The position numbers and the translations under genes were made by a program. A stretch of DNA of 26,412 nucleotides from a virus. Every line of letters starts with the position of its first letter. Within the stretch, counting starts at the first letter, position 1. Below, piece after piece: positions 16,501-24,326 of the stretch. The stretch is from positions 1 through 26,412 of IMG/VR virus record IMGVR_UViG_3300018040_000017; one strand, 5' to 3'. A model generated the notes under the pieces. It was not told the DNA's origin. It was given only the letters and a program-made list of their open reading frames with translations, and made no database searches.

Positions 16501-17085
16501 CGGATAATCAACTGCCAGATAGCCTATGTCCCTTACAAGGTTTGCAACACCCTTATAAACGCCTTTTGAGACGGCTCCTATATAAGATTCTTCCGGTTGT
16601 GGATGAGTGACTGGTATCTTATCTTCCTGCGGTATATTTATACCCGTAGTGGATACGGGCATATCCTCTCCCTTATATTGTTTGTTTTCAATATCCTTTA
16701 ATGACGGCTCTCCCTTGGGTGCCATACCCTCGGGTAAATCAAGCCCTAATGTCTTTGCGTTATTGTCTTTATGAGGATTCCGACCTATCTGATCTTCCGG
16801 AATAGTGCCACTAACTTTTGATAAAACCTTTGAAAAGGCTTCTGATGTAGGCAAGCCATAATCGGTAGCATCTTTTTTTTTTAATCCGAGAGTATGGGAG
16901 AAGCTCTCATAGGTATCGGGAGTATCAAATTTATTCGCCTTGAGATAGTCGTAATACTTATGAGCATTCCCCTCATCAGATAATGTCTTTTGAAACGATT
17001 CAAAGTTATCCGGCACATCAGCCTTTGCTGACTTCAGATAGTCGTAATACTTCTGAAGATTAGTATTGTCGCTTGTTACTGCCAT
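10498..17085 (-). CDS. Giant polyvalent-type internal/ejection protein (2195 residues)
   Basis: The N-terminus has two repeats of about 34 residues (8-40 and 41-68), each with KYYDYLK then PDxxESF, a pattern I recall at the start of large Bacteroidetes-phage virion proteins. Residues 530-720 and 960-1160 are charged, Lys/Glu/Pro-rich linkers and coiled coil. Between them, AAHEIWEEYKVEKKG (886-900) with SAHEQSNKME (909-918) resembles a conserved HE...AHE element of phage polyvalent proteins that might bind metal. Residues about 1530-1790 contain NPFVQTGNY, NNVKGAAYLICRKQGLTHDQ, GPTFVKFQADMQ and a hydrophobic stretch, resembling LPD38-type domains. It probably enters the cell with the DNA. No lysozyme or transglycosylase motif is recognised. 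Its start overlaps the preceding gene by 10 bases. Confidence 0.75.
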   Translation of the reverse strand: MAVTSDNTNLQKYYDYLKSAKADVPDNFESFQKTLSDEGNAHKYYDYLKANKFDTPDTYESFSHTLGLKKKDATDYGLPTSEAFSKVLSKVSGTIPEDQIGRNPHKDNNAKTLGLDLPEGMAPKGEPSLKDIENKQYKGEDMPVSTTGINIPQEDKIPVTHPQPEESYIGAVSKGVYKGVANLVRDIGYLAVDYPKELKVESLELGVKAQAAITGDTTLKKYSRAVAESIDNGLYGGNTASLMKEGYERTADFLDKTLAEKTGETPHDEFGKSLEATGEFLPDLFSMSLFPEAKAPLLVKYGLENMLKFPAYLGLKSYAEGMKEGKPVKEIVGQSGAQVEQGLLFNNLGILSGEAGQLAKDMGAGVWTTHGVKLLANSLGFGGLEKAQGGSFAQGMMQGFTFGMLDTPEAVKDVLTKRAMLSYMTATDNNIRLVNSMNIDPVKAREESMKLFMDIQNEKDPDKKSQLIAQKNVVDNAININFVTQSVLRNPDAFLKSINDSPVLSAREKKIWTDKFRTTIKENDPRRKEAAPVVENIDRMQNELNDAKNDESLNPTEKEAKVAGLENKINEEKKNAEKIFSKSVDDYNELKPENKERDLNKIAEDAEKEAQKAKEAKEAEEKAKAEKEKAETPPKEEWEDWDKKTFQENLIKASTGKNKRLSDQVANAAEAHPEWGKFKADVSKIEPKTTKEPKAKTEIPKTEQSPEEIAKKNNIEYVGKQEGNEPDGSDALDMYNVKVDGKDASFAVKAGSDENAVIEARDKMVDSFKTKPQEKEKPKEEVSGAAEKPSARLWDKGDKDTPESVKIRFGIADQEFTSEDIDNIPDTPLWNQNGRNVIGVDDSYMKTHFYSNWTEGGNSAVYPEWNPHGDIHVANNVDDEYKKFVAAHEIWEEYKVEKKGLLYSSAQGSAHEQSNKMEIPLRRFYDEQLKPNGGDVLSIDVTDEGFHFTYKETADGPEKEATMFPDGTMRDGKHGNSLGEEEPPKTEEKPKTEKDETEIPKPTDTEGKKPEDNIPAGTPKGEGGAETEGAEKPPKKPKYTKEQQKKVAVIYEYYNNQIKGRQEELDKIPDQKKKAKLEADSRNQIFGDPNAKPSDLIKPGEQGFKVTPETIDAVGKKFDERAAQLTKEIADLTKERDSKIGEVKKQQNLFPEEKPAEKPIADQGVEFNGKYYTDIDDVQQDFIDKKLTPDEHKQLLEKVRNWEDDLRRKADTNARNVSKKFNSNADESDKNLKDEDDKLQMRILPPDVISKGNTVLWKHLFAPLRDKVSDAIANRLQAGLESQNNAIRNLAKFAEMAYRGLARTQKDTFGTDESGKKVQVGELEMRGTSGIFARNESQWLMNNLRDIVGGSEESLENVFDVLDPELSTKPKKYGDLSNSEKNLYWAVRDWNTWVHETTFANGFIDAKTYMKFKDPNTGEVQYLGREYDTHLQEDEDRLTAEMRALTQTGDNGIITGIYKARQEVNEAMQEHAIKDPAYLTALRVRQTIQNDARIKYMNSIVDNHPNFVRTLKPGEDVPKGFDLLGNFRKWGPFRNKAVLHSIVEDFTGFHFANTAANTWYDAFKVYNRQKFNQFYRAWRTSLNPFVQTGNYTGSHFFGAINGFNPLEILVEKENWKKEAKNRTALYKAVEKSGVLLESGVTGEKIPDFAKKTSMYQTLTGDQTLIDKARTLFNRGQKLAGQNYIDVENNVKGAAYLICRKQGLTHDQAVRRVYDSFRNYAHIGKLWDVASKTPLIGPTFVKFQADMQRIMLNGITMNPLTTIGNLALISAIGATFSYMSGETPEQKKEREHRKGTPQISLPFGLSIPLSFKVGKSEVNAARYLSPMYNYVGEDNSATLSDLSKFLPFQFQKKDKSKLFPTAVFGDATWGFVGSAVLADRDFRNQSISNPTSNKWRDPNPSTWSRIINVLHYAARSQVPFFRSGEDIYDAMTGKLDYYGRKRTIIQSLLNNVIKVQQFNDPELKAHMERQLEYTVGEYADLAKSMGDAEGDYNRTVQRAIENGATGDALTRIEKAADRVRASEINHSLKEMIPVNQEIDSLTMMYSKWNPDDPFIKENGTKMREGMTRRFNVLNGVEFQKKYPEEYMLLKNNQVLKAPKVPDYYLQKPLTAEDKERYANIYWTNYLNMLKGFVPGGLTKEAFEKAKKQTWQRGMTLTDEEPKETNLLKEMARQAEEQATNIASATFRNKKAESENP

Positions 17086-18404
17086 TTTATTCCGCTTTTA
17101 ACTGTTTTTGTTTCTTTCCCCATAATAGTTTCCAATGTCGTCTGCTTGCCATCATCACCTATTATCGGGACATTTTCAATACCCTTGTCAGCAAGTTTGT
17201 CTTGCGGGATAATAAATGTTTCTTTGTCCATAATTTCTGATCCCAATGCTGGACTCTTTGCCCTAAATACAAATGCCTTCTCATTTGGGAGATAATTAAT
17301 GAGTTCACAAGGAGTGTTATTGCCATTATAGACATCCCTCTCTTGATCTCCTATTACACCCTTGGTTATCCCCATATCTTGAAGATTGACATTAATGGTT
17401 GATTTAGGATTGAAGTCATAATGCTCATTATAAGTCTTGCCTCCATAAACAATGGGTTTATCTGATTTCTGGCCGGGAGCATCGAGTTTTAAATTACTTC
17501 CCCCCACGTTTATTGATATTCCTCCCTTGCTTGACGGCTTCTGAATGTATTCCTGTTTGTATTTTGGATTATATAAAGAATAAAGGTATTCATCATCAGT
17601 CATCTTAATTCCATCAGTATCCGGCTGGTCATCGGGATCACTTTGCCTTATTACCTTTATACCTTCTTTCTGCGCAGGAGTCATCGTCCTATATATATTC
17701 CTGAACTCCTTTTTATTCTTTTCCACTATATCGGGAGTCACTTCCCCTGATGTCATTGTATATTCTTTATCTCCCGTTTTTGGATTAATCGTTTCTACTT
17801 GCTTTCTTGGAGGCGGTGTAATCCTATCTTTATTCTGCTCAATAATCTTATTATAATCTGCAGGAATTGGATTATATACTATCGCATTCTGTAATAGATT
17901 TTTCCTATCCTCAATGCTATGACCCTCGAGAGCCTCTGCAAGTTTCTTCTGTGTCTCATCCCAATTCACTTTCCTTTCACTTGGCGGTAACGCATCTTCC
18001 TGTTCGTGTAATTGCTGAATCTTGTCATATACTCCTTTTTGTACTTCCCATTGATCAGCCAGATTTTTTGTCTGAGCATGGTAGTCATTGAGGTATTTGA
18101 ATAGTGTCACTTCGGCATCGTTCTTTGGATTGCTCAGGTTCATTCCTTTCTTCATAGCCTCCATAGCAACTTTATAGGCGGTGTTATTCCTTTCCTGAAG
18201 CTCCTGAAACCCTTTCTGATCCTCCCATCCCTTTAAATTGGTTACGAGGTTAGACAGGTATTCTTTATTACCCGCCTCTTTTTGTTCATAGAGAGCCTTC
18301 TGGACAGCGAACTGTTTATCTTTGAGTCCCTGAACAAACTCTACAGGATTGAACTCGTCTTTTAAGACGGGCGCTCCCTGAAATAATCCTGATTGTGCTG
18401 CCAT
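17076..18404 (-). CDS. Probable internal virion protein, coiled-coil N-terminus
   Basis: A 442-residue soluble protein from ATG 18404. The first 200 residues are helical and charged (FVQGLKDKQFAVQKALYEQK, KAMKxGMNLSNP-like stretches, WDETQKKLAEALEGHSIEDR). The rest is polar with Asn/Gly/Asp-rich strands (GGISINVGGSNLKL, STINVNLQDMG). There is no signal peptide, membrane helix or enzyme motif. Between the Ala/Gly-rich protein (4 bases) and the giant protein (10-base overlap), it fits a three-gene internal or DNA-ejection set like T7 gp14-16 or P22 gp7-16-20. The role is from position only. Confidence 0.7.
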   Translation of the reverse strand: MAAQSGLFQGAPVLKDEFNPVEFVQGLKDKQFAVQKALYEQKEAGNKEYLSNLVTNLKGWEDQKGFQELQERNNTAYKVAMEAMKKGMNLSNPKNDAEVTLFKYLNDYHAQTKNLADQWEVQKGVYDKIQQLHEQEDALPPSERKVNWDETQKKLAEALEGHSIEDRKNLLQNAIVYNPIPADYNKIIEQNKDRITPPPRKQVETINPKTGDKEYTMTSGEVTPDIVEKNKKEFRNIYRTMTPAQKEGIKVIRQSDPDDQPDTDGIKMTDDEYLYSLYNPKYKQEYIQKPSSKGGISINVGGSNLKLDAPGQKSDKPIVYGGKTYNEHYDFNPKSTINVNLQDMGITKGVIGDQERDVYNGNNTPCELINYLPNEKAFVFRAKSPALGSEIMDKETFIIPQDKLADKGIENVPIIGDDGKQTTLETIMGKETKTVKSGIKWQ

Positions 18405-18408
18405 GATA

Positions 18409-19149
18409 TTATTTATTTATGCCACCTTCGTATGATTGAAAACTATATCCTGTTGGTGAAGATATTCCACTCCCACTTCCAATTCCAATCCCGTTTCCGC
18501 CTCCCTGCCCTGACTTGCCCATTAATGTTTGGAGCCATCCCATCACATCATTCATGGTGAAATTCCCCTTGCCTCCTCCATATACTCCTCCTTTGGCAAG
18601 TGCCGAGTAAAAATCGGGAGCTGCGGCTGCTGCCCCTGCCCCTGATACTCCACTGAACATATTCTGCTGTCCCGATGCGCTTAACTTTTGTGCCTGATCC
18701 CTTGCCATGAGATACATATTCTTCTGCCAGTCCTGTTGCCTGTCCTGCGCCTGACCAAGCGTATTCTCTGCGCTGAAGTACCTGTTTGCCCCTTCCGCAT
18801 TATAACTTAAATCGTTTTGTGCGAGTTTGGCTTGTTCCTGCTGTCCTGATGCAATAGCCCTGCTTATTACTCCAAGCCCTTCCGAACCAGAACTCATCTG
18901 TGATGCAGCCTGTAACCCCGCTGCCGTTGCTCCTCCTATCTGATTACGTGAGATTTGGCTTCCAGGTGCCTGTGGTGCGTTCATCTGACCCTGTGCCGTA
19001 GCTGCTGCCGTCTGATATGCGGGAGAGATGGCATTGGATGGTTGCGGTGTATTCCGGGCAATCTCATTACCTTGTCCTATCATACCTGCTCCCATAATAG
19101 TCTTGGCTAAAGAGGGGATTAGTGTTAATATTAATGCTAATGGATTCAT
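18409..19149 (-). CDS. Small Ala/Gly/Gln-rich ejection-type protein
   Basis: A 246-residue protein with low-complexity composition. The N-terminus is a hydrophobic segment (MNPLALILTLIPSLAKTIMG). The middle is Ala/Gln/Ser-rich and helical (AAATAQGQMNAPQAPGSQ, GQAQDRQQDWQKNMYLMARD). The C-terminus is Gly-rich (GQGGGNGIGIGSGSGISS). This composition and position match small ejection proteins such as T7 gp14 and P22 gp7, which insert in the outer membrane when DNA is injected. There is no sequence motif that proves it. It lies 11 bases after the large tail protein. Confidence 0.65.
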   Translation of the reverse strand: MNPLALILTLIPSLAKTIMGAGMIGQGNEIARNTPQPSNAISPAYQTAAATAQGQMNAPQAPGSQISRNQIGGATAAGLQAASQMSSGSEGLGVISRAIASGQQEQAKLAQNDLSYNAEGANRYFSAENTLGQAQDRQQDWQKNMYLMARDQAQKLSASGQQNMFSGVSGAGAAAAAPDFYSALAKGGVYGGGKGNFTMNDVMGWLQTLMGKSGQGGGNGIGIGSGSGISSPTGYSFQSYEGGINK

Positions 19150-19160
19150 GGCTTTATATT

Positions 19161-22136
19161 TTAAACATTTCTTTCTGATGGTGTTGAAAAGATGACTACC
19201 GAATCAATCCTTACCTTATCCGTATGTTCCTCGGTATGGAACTTGAGATAACAATACCTTCCTCTCATGTCCCTACCGTTTAACTTGGCATCAAAGACAC
19301 TTGAGAAGACTCCCGGGGTGTTAATGTCTTTCATTATCTGTCCGAAATAAACTCCCTCCCTCTGCTCAAAGACAGGTATATTTGTCTGCATGAGCTGATG
19401 GCTCTCTGCCACCTGTTGAGGTATATAGACATATTCATCAAGGCTCTCCAATAGATGATCCGTAAATAATCCTACTGCGTTAAATACCTTATTCTTCTGC
19501 GGTTCTATATTAGATACCACTTCCAGTTCGGCATCTGTCGGTATGCCTGACCATGATAAGTAATCCTGTCCTTCGTCACTATTCATAACCCATAATGTCT
19601 GATGATATAAATGTGCGAAGAAATTTCCTAAATGAACATAGCTTTCCGTTATTTGATCTATCTCGGAGACAAACCTGCCCGTGGCTTCGCTGAATATTAT
19701 CCCCTTGACATTCCCATTCATATTGAATGTGATCCATACCTCTTCATGCTCATTGTTTATCCCTATGCGCACCTGAAGAATGCTTGCCCCTCCCGATGAT
19801 CTTATCCATATAAGGAGGTCTTTGAACCACCTCGACATCCTGTATTCCGGTCCTGATAATACTTTCTGACCATTGGGATCTGACCGTATAAGCATTCCTT
19901 CATTGCAGTCATAGTAATATAAGTTGCGGTTATTGGCTACTATGCTATCGGGATGCTGACAGCCATAGTTATCATCCATGGGACGCATCACCCCTAAAAA
20001 CGCATCTGTAAGCGTAAATTGAGACGTTCCATCGGGATTAAAGGTCTGTACCCTGTTTACATAGATGCTCGTCTCCTTGTGCTCCTGAATGACTTTTAAG
20101 ACATATCCTACCTCTCTCAATCCTGTTATTATCCCGTCTTTTTCCGGAAGGTCACGGAAATCCACATCAACAAAATGGGCAATATTATTAGTTGTGGTGC
20201 CGGTTAATAGGAATCCTCCGTTACGAATCCTCTCATCCAACTGAACCTGTTTTAATGTGAGGTCATATATGAAGGGGAACCCGCATGATGTCAGTTTGTT
20301 GTCAATGACCTGACCTACCCACCAGTCACTCGGGAATATGCTTTCTGCCCAGAATGGCTGAACACTGCCCGTATTAACACCTCCTGCAAAACTATAGTTA
20401 AGACGTGAGAACTTCCAGCAGTCATTGGCAGTATTATAGACTTGTGCGGGCGTTACTAATACCCCCGCAGCATTGAATACCTGATTTACATTTCCTGTAT
20501 GATATAAGTTGCCATTACTGTCTGTGGCTATATCAAATACCATACCGCAACCATAAGCTATCACCTGTCCTAATCCTTTCTTTGGACGATAGAGTTCTAC
20601 GATTACGTTCATGGGTGAAGGGAAATCCACTCCCGCTACATGTGCAGTAAAGATAATCGAATTGCCCGAATAAGTAAGGTCGATGCCAAGTGCTGATAAT
20701 GCCGATATGTTCCCGGCAGTGGTGGCGAAGTTCTTTGCTGTCTGCGCCAATCCTGATGCATCCCATGTAACCGTTGCCTCATACGTCCCACAGCATATCG
20801 TTGCCGTTCCAGTTGTTCCTGTAAGTGTTAGCGTATCAACCCTTGCAGTAGGGGTGGCAGGATCATTGGGTGTTGTATGAACTACCGTTCCTGATAAGTC
20901 ACCCGTAAGATTAGTTATTGCCGTTGTCCCGAGGTCGAGATCGTGCGGATGGCTCTTTGCCTGAAAGATAAGATAATCACCGGTTGTGACACTGCCGTCT
21001 TCCGTGCTTGTACCCTCCACTTCATAATCATAAAGGATGGAATATTTCGTAATTACACCTGTACCTGCATTTATCGTGCCAATAAGCCTTATCCTGTCCC
21101 CTAACTGCCATACATAAGCACCTGTCTGCCATCTGTTATTTTGAAGATACGTCCATGCAAAAGTATCATTGACATCAAGAGAATACCTATCCACACCATA
21201 ATTAAGATGCCACACTCCGCTCTCCCTTATCTGCATGAAATAATCCATTGAGTTATTGCCAAAATAGACTATCTCGTATGTCTTTGCCCATGAAGGAGGC
21301 TGATGGCTTATACTGAATGTGAGATTGACAATAGAACTGAGAAGGATGCTTGCTCCATTAGGCTCAGTATAAAATGGTATATAGACCGCATCAAAAGGCA
21401 TCACTGAACACTGTCTCCCTGACCGATCTTTATATACTATCCCGAAGCTATGCGATGATCCGCATTTAAGGTCGGGATATTTATTTGCAAAGCCATAGCG
21501 TAAATAATAGGCACTGTAAGTAAATCCCGAATAGACCGTATTGACATCTCCTGCCACCCATTTCGGTTCACATCCGTATTGTGCGTTTTCCGGGTACATC
21601 AAAATCTGATTTGGCACTGCCGTTGTTTGTAAGACAAAGCCATTTGTTGTCATACTGGCTATGAGTCCATTCTTTAAATCCAACCCCACATCCCCCGCCT
21701 TGACTTCATACGATGCTGTCCTGCTTGTGATTCCTTTGGATGGACATGCTATCGTCACATAATACCAATCATTTGCTATGGGATAATCAGGCAGTGTAAG
21801 TATTAAGAGTCCATAGACGGTTCTCTCTGTCGTATTTGATGATGGATTTGACCAATAATCAGTATGATCCATGAAAGGTATTATGGGAAGATTAGTCTGT
21901 CCCCCTGCCGCAGATACATCCTGATATGTTATTGCAGATGTTATATTGGGCTGTATGACATCCTCTCCTTCAGTTATCTGTCCAAACACAAGGGCATTGC
22001 CTCCCACTACCTCCATACGACCTGCCTTAATAGGTATATAGGTAAAGGGTTCAGCCATGATGTTCACATCCATGACTGCCGATACCTTGTCGTTATAGAA
22101 GGTACGAATAATGTCCGTGTTGTTTGGATATATCAT
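19161..22136 (-). CDS. Large tail (stabilization/hub-like) protein, C-terminal segment
   Basis: A 991-residue structural protein. Residues 222-255 (KCGSSHSFGIVYKDRSGRQC, then MPFDAVYIP) and 276-300 (SISHQPPSWAKTYEIVYFGN) match the middle of the long tail protein of crAss-like and related Bacteroidetes phages, as I recall it. So do GLREVGYVLKVIQEHKETSI (672-691), YGCQHPDSIVANNRNLYYYD (724-743) and SRWFKDLLIW (768-777). Residues about 431-510 (DTLTLTGTTGTATICCGTYE, then IIFTAHVAGVDFPSP) look like an inserted Ig-like or decoration domain of a kind seen in many phages. It appears to be the C-terminal part of a system begun by the two larger upstream tail genes. It lies 1 base past the 145-residue structural gene. 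Confidence 0.75.
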   Translation of the reverse strand: MIYPNNTDIIRTFYNDKVSAVMDVNIMAEPFTYIPIKAGRMEVVGGNALVFGQITEGEDVIQPNITSAITYQDVSAAGGQTNLPIIPFMDHTDYWSNPSSNTTERTVYGLLILTLPDYPIANDWYYVTIACPSKGITSRTASYEVKAGDVGLDLKNGLIASMTTNGFVLQTTAVPNQILMYPENAQYGCEPKWVAGDVNTVYSGFTYSAYYLRYGFANKYPDLKCGSSHSFGIVYKDRSGRQCSVMPFDAVYIPFYTEPNGASILLSSIVNLTFSISHQPPSWAKTYEIVYFGNNSMDYFMQIRESGVWHLNYGVDRYSLDVNDTFAWTYLQNNRWQTGAYVWQLGDRIRLIGTINAGTGVITKYSILYDYEVEGTSTEDGSVTTGDYLIFQAKSHPHDLDLGTTAITNLTGDLSGTVVHTTPNDPATPTARVDTLTLTGTTGTATICCGTYEATVTWDASGLAQTAKNFATTAGNISALSALGIDLTYSGNSIIFTAHVAGVDFPSPMNVIVELYRPKKGLGQVIAYGCGMVFDIATDSNGNLYHTGNVNQVFNAAGVLVTPAQVYNTANDCWKFSRLNYSFAGGVNTGSVQPFWAESIFPSDWWVGQVIDNKLTSCGFPFIYDLTLKQVQLDERIRNGGFLLTGTTTNNIAHFVDVDFRDLPEKDGIITGLREVGYVLKVIQEHKETSIYVNRVQTFNPDGTSQFTLTDAFLGVMRPMDDNYGCQHPDSIVANNRNLYYYDCNEGMLIRSDPNGQKVLSGPEYRMSRWFKDLLIWIRSSGGASILQVRIGINNEHEEVWITFNMNGNVKGIIFSEATGRFVSEIDQITESYVHLGNFFAHLYHQTLWVMNSDEGQDYLSWSGIPTDAELEVVSNIEPQKNKVFNAVGLFTDHLLESLDEYVYIPQQVAESHQLMQTNIPVFEQREGVYFGQIMKDINTPGVFSSVFDAKLNGRDMRGRYCYLKFHTEEHTDKVRIDSVVIFSTPSERNV

Positions 22137-22137
22137 A

Positions 22138-22575
22138 TTAAGTTAAATAGATTATCCCAAGGGCATTCCACTGAATGAGGCTTGTGCCGTTATTCACTAC
22201 CTGGTCTGTAAGGAAGTCAATGATTGCCCGTAGCTTATATGTTGACTGTCCTGTGCCTCCTGTAGTCGTATAAAAAGCCCCATAGCGATAGTCAATGCTC
22301 GAATTGGGGCCTATCGAGACATCTTGCGCATCGAGAAAATAGTTATTGCCATCGGCATTGGATGACAGACCGTTCATCAATATCCCTCCTGCCTTATAAG
22401 CGCCCGGAGTACCGCTATCGGTGATCTCATAAGCCACCACATCCGAGACATAATGTTGTGTTGCCGGATTAGGGGTGAATGAGTTATTAAGGAGCATGAG
22501 ATACCATACTTCACCCGTCCACCCATCGGTGATCTCTTTCTTTACGTATTTCGGAATACAACTTAGATTTGCCAT
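22138..22575 (-). CDS. Small phage structural protein (decoration/minor tail-like)
   Basis: A 145-residue protein from ATG 22575 behind an A/T-rich leader. It has VWYLMLLNNSFTPNPATQHY, VSDVVAYEI, YKAGGILMNG, a SSIDYRYGAFY strand and ends with TSLIQWNALGIIYL. This matches a widespread phage family of about 130-150 residues, whose members read ALLNNSYTPN, then TAGG, RYAV and IQWN near the end. They are usually annotated as structural or hypothetical. It sits between the two halves of the tail protein system, so it is probably in the tail. The exact role is unknown. Confidence 0.75.
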   Translation of the reverse strand: MANLSCIPKYVKKEITDGWTGEVWYLMLLNNSFTPNPATQHYVSDVVAYEITDSGTPGAYKAGGILMNGLSSNADGNNYFLDAQDVSIGPNSSIDYRYGAFYTTTGGTGQSTYKLRAIIDFLTDQVVNNGTSLIQWNALGIIYLT

Positions 22576-22586
22576 AATATTATTTT

Positions 22587-24326
22587 TTAAACTAAAGGTC
22601 CTACATAAACTATGATATAATCTCCGGAGGCAACTTGCCGTGACATCGTTACCGTCCTGCTATTTGAATACTGATTTAATAAGTCTGAAAGCGTTCCCGT
22701 CCCTGATGCTACTCCATTGGCATATATATAATAGGGCGTGCTGAATACTACCTTTGGACCGTAAAGAACATCATCAGGAGTGAATGTAACCGTTATGCTC
22801 GCTGATCCCATCGTGGCTACTCCCGAAGTATTGGAAACGGAAATCAAGTCAGGACTTCCTGCCTCTATGACAAGGGTGGGTGGTATGACCGGTGCTAACT
22901 GAGATACTGCTATATAAATGGTATCCCCCAACGAATCCTTCAAGACAACCGTCCCGCTTCTTAAAACCCCTGTATTTGCCGATGCGGGAGTAATCATAAG
23001 CGTCTGTGCGTTGTATATCGTATCCCCTGCCTTCATTGATCCATGGTAAGGCACATTGGATATTGTTATCCATGATGGGAATGACACAAGCGTTCCCTCT
23101 GTCGTGCCTCCTACTATCGTCAATACCGTCTCTGTCCCGCTATAAGAACTATCCGGCCACTGCATAGAATTGACACTTGCAGATATATAGGCATTTGTCA
23201 CTCCTATTGATGGGAAGCTGAATGCGAATCCCGTATCTCCCGGGTTGACTATTGTGCCATTCTCCATATCCGGCTGTGGGAATGAGAAGCTGATTGTCAA
23301 TACCGGAGCTATGATATTCTGAGATATGGCACCAGCATTCTCCTGTTCGCTGAACTTATCAATGGTGTCAATAAGAAACCATTTGGAGGGATCGCTACTG
23401 CTCCGTACCACCACCTCTATCTGCCTCACCTCCTCGCCTCCTGTATTAAGCGTTATCTCCAAGGCATTATTAAGCGATGTCATCTCATTGGCAAGCCCTG
23501 TAGCCACCTCTTCCTCGCCATTAGGCATGGCAAGTATGCTCGCAGGAGAGAACGTGCTTCTTCTCCAATCCATATAGACATACCTGTAGGCTATCTGAAA
23601 GAGCGTCTGCCTGAGGTTATTCACCTGTCGGTTGTTATCTGAGAAATACTGCACTACCGGAGGATGCTTGGGAGGCATGGCTTCAAAGTAGAAATTCTCA
23701 ATATTCATCGAATAATAAGCGTCTTCTATCATGCAGAGTGGCGGTATGCCCCAATGCGTCCCGTCATCCGTCCGTGGTTCATATCCTACATTATTATAAA
23801 CAAGGCTCTTATAGAAGTAATTGCCATTGGACACAATCTGTCCAAGGCTATAACTACTTGTCGCATTCCATTCCGTAGTATTCGGGAAAGCGCCATAGCC
23901 TATCTTATATGTAAACGAGTTCTTTGCCCTCTTAATATCCATCTGGTATATGGGGTTCACATTATCCGTCCATACAAGCCTCCCAAATACCACCTTCGGA
24001 TTGTAAATCTTATGATTCGGGTCAAAGCCTATGTTATTATACTTGTCGTAATAGACTACCGACTGCACCCTGTTATCAACATTTATCTCAATGATCCAGG
24101 CAGAGCCGAAATAAGTATCAATATAAAAGACATATATGCACCGTGTAAGGGGATCAACACAGTTACCGCACAGAAGGACATTGGTTATATAAGATGGCTG
24201 TAATGGGTTGACGGTACCAATATCTTTAAGAAGCCGTACAGACAGACAGTCATTCTTTGGGGCAAAATCTATCGTTGCCTGTGCGGTGTTATATCCAAGA
24301 GATAATATCTTAGCTGAATTGCTCAT
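22587..24326 (-). CDS. Tail protein, middle segment, with sugar-binding-type and BACON-like domains
   Basis: A 579-residue protein that starts by a 4-base ATGA overlap with the preceding gene. Residues 1-140 are beta-propeller-like (IYVFYIDTYFGSAWIIEINV, VVFGRLVWTDNVNPIYQMD). Residues about 150-196 (EWNATSSYSLGQIVSNGNYF, then HWGI) match a carbohydrate-binding module of the CBM5/12 chitin-binding type. NNLRQTLFQIAYRYVYMDWR (236-255) with STFSPAS resumes the conserved tail protein. Residues about 413-480 (SFPSWITISN, then NTGVLRSGTVVLKD and IAVSQLAP) fit a BACON-like domain. The C-terminal 100 residues form a further beta domain. It probably acts in tail assembly and surface or sugar binding. 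Confidence 0.72.
   Translation of the reverse strand: MSNSAKILSLGYNTAQATIDFAPKNDCLSVRLLKDIGTVNPLQPSYITNVLLCGNCVDPLTRCIYVFYIDTYFGSAWIIEINVDNRVQSVVYYDKYNNIGFDPNHKIYNPKVVFGRLVWTDNVNPIYQMDIKRAKNSFTYKIGYGAFPNTTEWNATSSYSLGQIVSNGNYFYKSLVYNNVGYEPRTDDGTHWGIPPLCMIEDAYYSMNIENFYFEAMPPKHPPVVQYFSDNNRQVNNLRQTLFQIAYRYVYMDWRRSTFSPASILAMPNGEEEVATGLANEMTSLNNALEITLNTGGEEVRQIEVVVRSSSDPSKWFLIDTIDKFSEQENAGAISQNIIAPVLTISFSFPQPDMENGTIVNPGDTGFAFSFPSIGVTNAYISASVNSMQWPDSSYSGTETVLTIVGGTTEGTLVSFPSWITISNVPYHGSMKAGDTIYNAQTLMITPASANTGVLRSGTVVLKDSLGDTIYIAVSQLAPVIPPTLVIEAGSPDLISVSNTSGVATMGSASITVTFTPDDVLYGPKVVFSTPYYIYANGVASGTGTLSDLLNQYSNSRTVTMSRQVASGDYIIVYVGPLV

Noticed and set aside
10498-17085. Lytic transglycosylase or lysozyme domain in the giant protein
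   Set aside because: Such domains are common in ejection proteins, but no catalytic motif of these families was recognised in the sequence.
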